Source of the DNA: Paenibacillus thalictri
Lineage (GTDB): Bacteria; Bacillota; Bacilli; Paenibacillales; NBRC-103111
Length of the DNA: 64,000 bases
Assembly (NCBI RefSeq): GCF_004307995.1
Contig: NZ_SIRE01000005.1
Coordinates: forward strand, 1 to 64,000
Direction of reading: 5' to 3'
A model generated the notes under the pieces. The model was not told the DNA's origin and made no database searches. It was given only the letters and a program-made list of their open reading frames with translations. Of this stretch, positions 60,650-64,000 are shown in pieces. Every line of letters starts with the position of its first letter. Positions within the stretch are counted from its first letter, which is position 1. A program made the position numbers and the translations under genes.

Positions 60650-62062
60650 GTGACGAAGATGACAACATCCCATATTCAAGAAATGAAAACGATCGTCAAA
60701 ACCGGCCGTGTGTTGACCGATGAAAGCGACCGTTACAGCTATTCGTTTGACGCTTCGTTTGGCACTTATTTGCCGGATGTGGTGATTCAGACGAAAAACG
60801 CGGAAGAGCTGGCTACGCTTGTGAAAATGGCCAACCGCGAGCGTATCCCGGTATACCCGCGTGGTCAAGCGACCAGCTTAAGCGGCGGGCCGCTTCCGGT
60901 TCACGGCGGCATAGTTTTGGATTTGTCGGTGATGAACGACGTGCTTGAGATTCACGACGATGATCTGGTTGCCGTCGTGTCCCCCGGAGTGCTCACTTCA
61001 AACATACATAAAGCGGCCGAGCAAAAAGGGCTGATGTACCCTCCCGATCCGAGCAGCTCCCACGTATCTACGATCGGCGGCAATTTGGCGGAAAATTCCG
61101 GAGGCCCGCGCGGCCTGAAATATGGAGTGACCAAAGATTACGTGATCGGGCTGGAAGTCATTACGCCGCAAGGAGAGCTGATCCGCACGGGCGGCCGCAC
61201 CGTAAAAAACGTCACCGGCTACGATTTGACCAAGCTGATCGTTGGTTCCGAAGGCACGCTGGGCATCATTACGAAGGCGATTTTACGTCTGATCCCTAAG
61301 CCTCCGGCGGCGGAAACGGTAATGGCGGTTTTCGACAGTCTTGTCGATGCGGGAACGGCGATTTCGAAAATATTAACGTCCGGCATTTTGCCTGCCAAAA
61401 TGGAGCTGATGGATCAGGCTTCCATCGTCGCTGTGGAGAATTACGAGCCTTCAGGATTGCCACGCGATGCGGCAGCGATGATAATGATCGAGCTGGACGG
61501 GCATCCCTTGGCCGTCAAAGACGAAGCCGAGCAAGTATCGCGGGTATGCAAAGAAGCGGGAGCACGAGAAGTCCGCGTGCCGCGGACACAAGCGGAAAAA
61601 GACGAAGTATGGAAAGCGCGCAAGCTTGTATCTCCCGCCATCGTGCGGATCAAACCGACCAAAATATCCGAAGACGCGACCGTGCCGCGCAGCCAAATTC
61701 CCGAAATGTGCCGCCGCTTGCAGGAAATCAAAGCCAAATACAACCTCGAGCTTGTCGTTTTTGGCCATGCCGGCGACGGGAATTTGCATCCGAACATTTT
61801 GGCCGACAAATCGGATAAAGAGGAAATGCGGCGTGTGGAGCAGGCGGTTGCGGAAATTTTCGAAACGGCCGTGCAGTTGGGGGGGACGTTGTCCGGCGAG
61901 CATGGCATCGGCACGATGAAGGCGCCGTTTATGGAAATGGAGCTTGGAGCGGAAGGGCTGGATATGATGAAACGCATCAAGGACGCTTGGGATCCGAACC
62001 ATATTATGAACCCCGGAAAAATTTTTCCCGAGCCGGGCCAAAAGTTGGTGCTTAGCGAATGA
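60650..62062 (+). CDS. glcD: Glycolate/2-hydroxyacid oxidase FAD-linked subunit GlcD
   Basis: A 470-residue flavoprotein of the VAO/PCMH family. PRGQATSLSGGPLPVHGG is the pyrophosphate loop, SSSHVSTIGGNLAENSGGPR the second FAD segment, and FGHAGDGNLHPNILAD and LSGEHGIGTMKAPFM the C-terminal metal/substrate motifs. It oxidises glycolate, D-lactate or a similar 2-hydroxyacid and passes electrons to the Fe-S subunit GlcF. GTG 60650 follows GGGGAGGA by nine bases; ATG 60659 is the alternative. It overlaps glcF by four bases. A GlcE subunit is not present. Confidence 0.92.
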   Translation: MTKMTTSHIQEMKTIVKTGRVLTDESDRYSYSFDASFGTYLPDVVIQTKNAEELATLVKMANRERIPVYPRGQATSLSGGPLPVHGGIVLDLSVMNDVLEIHDDDLVAVVSPGVLTSNIHKAAEQKGLMYPPDPSSSHVSTIGGNLAENSGGPRGLKYGVTKDYVIGLEVITPQGELIRTGGRTVKNVTGYDLTKLIVGSEGTLGIITKAILRLIPKPPAAETVMAVFDSLVDAGTAISKILTSGILPAKMELMDQASIVAVENYEPSGLPRDAAAMIMIELDGHPLAVKDEAEQVSRVCKEAGAREVRVPRTQAEKDEVWKARKLVSPAIVRIKPTKISEDATVPRSQIPEMCRRLQEIKAKYNLELVVFGHAGDGNLHPNILADKSDKEEMRRVEQAVAEIFETAVQLGGTLSGEHGIGTMKAPFMEMELGAEGLDMMKRIKDAWDPNHIMNPGKIFPEPGQKLVLSE

Positions 62063-63360
62063 ACGACAAGCTGAAAGCGCTGCGCGAAGAACTGAAATAT
62101 GACAAAACCGATTCGTGTGTGCAATGCGGATATTGTTTGCCGGCCTGTCCGACATATGCCACGATGGGCAAGGAAACGCATTCGCCGCGCGGCCGGATCA
62201 ATCTGGTGAAGATGGTCGGCGAAGGGAAAATTACGGATCTTTCCGTGTTGGAAGAACCGATGGATCTGTGTCTCGGCTGCCGGGCTTGCGAAACGGTCTG
62301 CCCCACGGGGGTGGAATACGGCTCCATCTTGGAGGCGGCACGCGCCGCTATTACGCGCAGAAAGACTTATTCCGCTCCGGTGAGGATTTTACGCCATACG
62401 TTATTCAAGAGAGTATTTCCCAGCCGTCAAGCGATGAATCTGATCGGCAACGCCAAGTGGTTTTATGAAAAAAGCGGCGTGCAAAAGCTGGCGCGCAAAA
62501 GTGGCGTCATTGCCAAGTTGCCTTCGCACTTGGGCGATTTCGAAGTGATCGCGCCGCCGGCGGTATCTCCGCTGGAACGTTCCAGGCTGCCGCGGTTCAC
62601 GGCGGCCCGGGGAGCGAAGAAGTACACGGTCGCTTTTTTCACAGGTTGTGTTATGGATGCGATGTTCAGACGCATCAATCATTTGTCCGTGAAGCTGCTT
62701 GCCGCCGCCGGCTGCGACGTTGTCGTGATCGATAATCAGACATGCTGCGGAGCGCTGCATGCCCATTCCGGCGAACTGGACGAAAGCAAGCGGCTGGCCA
62801 AACGAAATATCGCCGCTTTTGAACAGGTCGAAGCGGATTTCATCGTTAATAACGCCGGAGGCTGCGGGGCGCTGCTGGTTGAATACGGCCATCTGTTGGC
62901 GGACGAACCGGAGTGGAAGGAGCGTGCCAAACGGTTTGCGGAGAAATCGAAGGACATTTCTCAAGTGCTTGTATGGTGCGGCGGCGTTTCGGTTGCCAAG
63001 CATTCGGCGGAGCGGGTGACGTACCAGCGTTCCTGCCATATGACCAACGTTCAGAAGGTGAACAAAGAACCGCTCCAGCTCATTCGCAGCATCCCAAACG
63101 TCGAATTCGTCGAGATGAAGGAAGCCGAGATGTGCTGCGGTTCGGCGGGCATTTACAATATCGTCAACTTTGATGCTTCCATGGACATTTTGGACCGGAA
63201 GATGGAGTATGTAAACGATACGTTGGCGGCTACGATTATCACCACTAACCCCGGATGTTTGCTGCAGATGAAATTGGGCGTAGAAAGGGAACAGAAATCG
63301 GGGCAAGTTCGGGTGCTTCATCTTGTGGAATTTTTGGCGGAAGCAGCGGGGATCGAATAA
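62059..63360 (+). CDS. glcF: Glycolate/2-hydroxyacid oxidase iron-sulfur subunit GlcF
   Basis: The protein has 433 residues. Two 4Fe-4S motifs are present: C20-x2-C23-x2-C26-x3-C30P and C71-x2-C74-x2-C77-x3-C81P. Two CCG domains follow, with FFTGCVMDAMFRRINH then TCCGALHAHSGE, and TYQRSCHMTNVQK then AEMCCGSAGIYN. It carries electrons from GlcD to the respiratory chain. ATG 62059 overlaps the glcD stop (ATGA), so the two are coupled. The operon order regulator-glcD-glcF without glcE is common in Firmicutes. Confidence 0.92.
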   Translation: MNDKLKALREELKYDKTDSCVQCGYCLPACPTYATMGKETHSPRGRINLVKMVGEGKITDLSVLEEPMDLCLGCRACETVCPTGVEYGSILEAARAAITRRKTYSAPVRILRHTLFKRVFPSRQAMNLIGNAKWFYEKSGVQKLARKSGVIAKLPSHLGDFEVIAPPAVSPLERSRLPRFTAARGAKKYTVAFFTGCVMDAMFRRINHLSVKLLAAAGCDVVVIDNQTCCGALHAHSGELDESKRLAKRNIAAFEQVEADFIVNNAGGCGALLVEYGHLLADEPEWKERAKRFAEKSKDISQVLVWCGGVSVAKHSAERVTYQRSCHMTNVQKVNKEPLQLIRSIPNVEFVEMKEAEMCCGSAGIYNIVNFDASMDILDRKMEYVNDTLAATIITTNPGCLLQMKLGVEREQKSGQVRVLHLVEFLAEAAGIE

Positions 63361-63393
63361 GACGCAGAGGAACGTAACCGGTATTCGATATCG

Positions 63394-63426
63394 TTGACAA
63401 GCGGGCCTGATGTAAATTATATTTAC
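63394..63426 (+). promoter_or_regulatory. Promoter with palindromic operator after glcF
   Basis: TTGACA (63394-63399), a perfect -35, is 17 bp from TTATAT (63417-63422). GTAAATTATATTTAC (63412-63426) is a perfect palindrome over the -10. It lies just behind glcF and points rightward. Confidence 0.6.
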
Positions 63427-63500
63427 GTGGCAGGCAGCGGGATTTATGAATTTCAATATGTGAGATCTTCTACGAAACCGTTGAGATAATGCAGACGGAA

Positions 63501-63525
63501 AAGCATCCGAGAGGATGCTTTTTTT
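63501..63525 (+). terminator. Rho-independent terminator
   Basis: AAGCATCC (63501-63508) pairs perfectly with GGATGCTT (63513-63520) around GAGA, followed by TTTTT. It can end both the glcDF message and any transcript from the 63394 promoter. Confidence 0.9.
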
Positions 63526-63782
63526 GTTCATTTTTTTCAAAGCGATGTGACGTAAACTTATGTTCTCTGACGGGTTGCATACAAATGCGACAAATTAAGT
63601 TGCAAACGGTCAACGCTAAAGTGACAAGCTTCTCGTGCGAATTTGTGTACAATCAGGTTAACTTGTCTTCTACTTCGTTTTTTGTGGAATAAACAGGGTA
63701 CTAACGTTATATATTACTAGGGTGGTATGACAAGCAAATACAAGGATGTGTAAAAAAATCAACAAACGAAAGGGTGCCCTAC

Positions 63783-64000
63783 ATGCGTAATCCACTTAAA
63801 CAGTACATATTCGTTTATCTGCTATGCGTGACGCTACTCTTTACCATGGGATTTGATATGGATACTTGGACGAACAGTCATACGAAGACAGCTGCCCGTA
63901 ACATCTTGGATCACGACTCGAAGCAACACACCTCAATGGTTAACAAATCGTTCATAGATCAGCCGGAACCGCTTGCTTTTGTCACATATGAAGAACCGGC
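63783..64000 (+). CDS. Start of a secreted or membrane-anchored protein (3' end outside window)
   Basis: ATG 63783 follows AAAGGGTG by about nine bases and the frame stays open to the window end, 72 codons. It begins MRNPLKQYIFVYLLCVTLLF, a signal peptide or single anchor, followed by a polar region. No domain is recognisable in this part. A long leader of about 260 bp suggests regulated expression. The function is unknown. Confidence 0.65.
   Translation, partial: MRNPLKQYIFVYLLCVTLLFTMGFDMDTWTNSHTKTAARNILDHDSKQHTSMVNKSFIDQPEPLAFVTYEEP

Larger units (their letters stand above)
63361..63782. other. Intergenic region with possible small transcription unit
   Basis: This 422-bp gap has a good promoter (63394-63422) and terminator (63501-63525) that could define a short RNA of about 95 nt. 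A 260-bp leader then precedes the partial gene at 63783. The leader has several short hairpins but no riboswitch I can name; I looked for the ydaO/c-di-AMP pattern and did not find it. Confidence 0.5.

Noticed and set aside
63540-63782. c-di-AMP (ydaO-type) or other riboswitch before the secreted protein gene
   Set aside because: A long leader before a secreted protein prompted the check, but none of the conserved core sequences I know are present.

Overview
The window looks like chromosomal DNA of a spore-forming Firmicute of the Paenibacillaceae (Paenibacillus-like). The main clues are LplA/YtcQ-type solute-binding lipoproteins with LplB/LplC-type permeases, YesM/YesN-type two-component pairs, large membrane-anchored AraC regulators, a YheC/YheD spore-coat ATP-grasp protein, strong AGGAGG ribosome binding sites and mixed base composition. 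This assignment is inference from gene content; no rRNA or other marker is present.

Region A (1-10.7 kb) is an accessory, partly decayed stretch. It opens with the tail of an IS3-family transposase, an internally deleted transposase relic and a truncated DUF6398-like gene. A type I-C CRISPR-Cas locus follows: cas3, cas5c, cas8c, cas7c, cas1, cas2, then 15 identical repeats with 14 spacers. The effector genes are intact. cas4 is absent, and cas1 has lost about its first 45-50 codons. The breakpoint is a single 32-nt CRISPR-repeat-like sequence (7321-7352) fused directly to the cas1 reading frame. A perfect match to the CcpA cre consensus lies 35 bp upstream of cas3. Behind the array are a small hypothetical gene and a truncated retropepsin-like gene.

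Region B (10.7-20.8 kb) holds a 7TMR-DISM sensor kinase, a convergent OmpR-type regulator, a MidA-like methyltransferase protein and an iron-siderophore type operon. That operon encodes an AraC regulator, an Fe-type lipoprotein, an aldo/keto-reductase-like protein, a FecCD permease and an ATPase. The AraC and lipoprotein genes form one uninterrupted reading frame. Near-perfect Fur boxes sit before each of the two start sites, so the second operator lies inside the open frame.

Region C (20.9-58.1 kb) is a large carbohydrate-utilisation island. It has three ABC importer sets, each paired with its own sensor/regulator. The first has a CheA-like membrane kinase, an SBP, a membrane AraC regulator, two permeases, a second SBP, a sialidase-fold protein and a GH106-like rhamnosidase. 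The second has a YesN/YesM pair, an SBP, two permeases and a GH2 beta-mannosidase. The third is an orphan SBP followed by a membrane AraC regulator. Between them are a 2-hydroxyacid dehydrogenase, a GH20/GH67-like hydrolase, an SMP-30 lactonase, an enolase-superfamily sugar-acid dehydratase, two tandem aldo/keto reductases and a DUF4432 epimerase-like protein. Together these suggest capture of rhamnose- and mannose-containing oligosaccharides and an oxidative, non-phosphorylating route for one sugar: reductase/dehydrogenase, lactonase, dehydratase. Candidate activator operators (direct or inverted repeats upstream of -10 boxes with no good -35) precede two of the ABC operons.

Region D (58.2-64 kb) carries a YheC/YheD-like protein, a CBS-domain protein, a FadR-type regulator with a candidate autoregulatory palindrome, glcD-glcF (glycolate/2-hydroxyacid oxidase subunits), a possible small transcription unit and the start of a secreted protein cut by the window edge.
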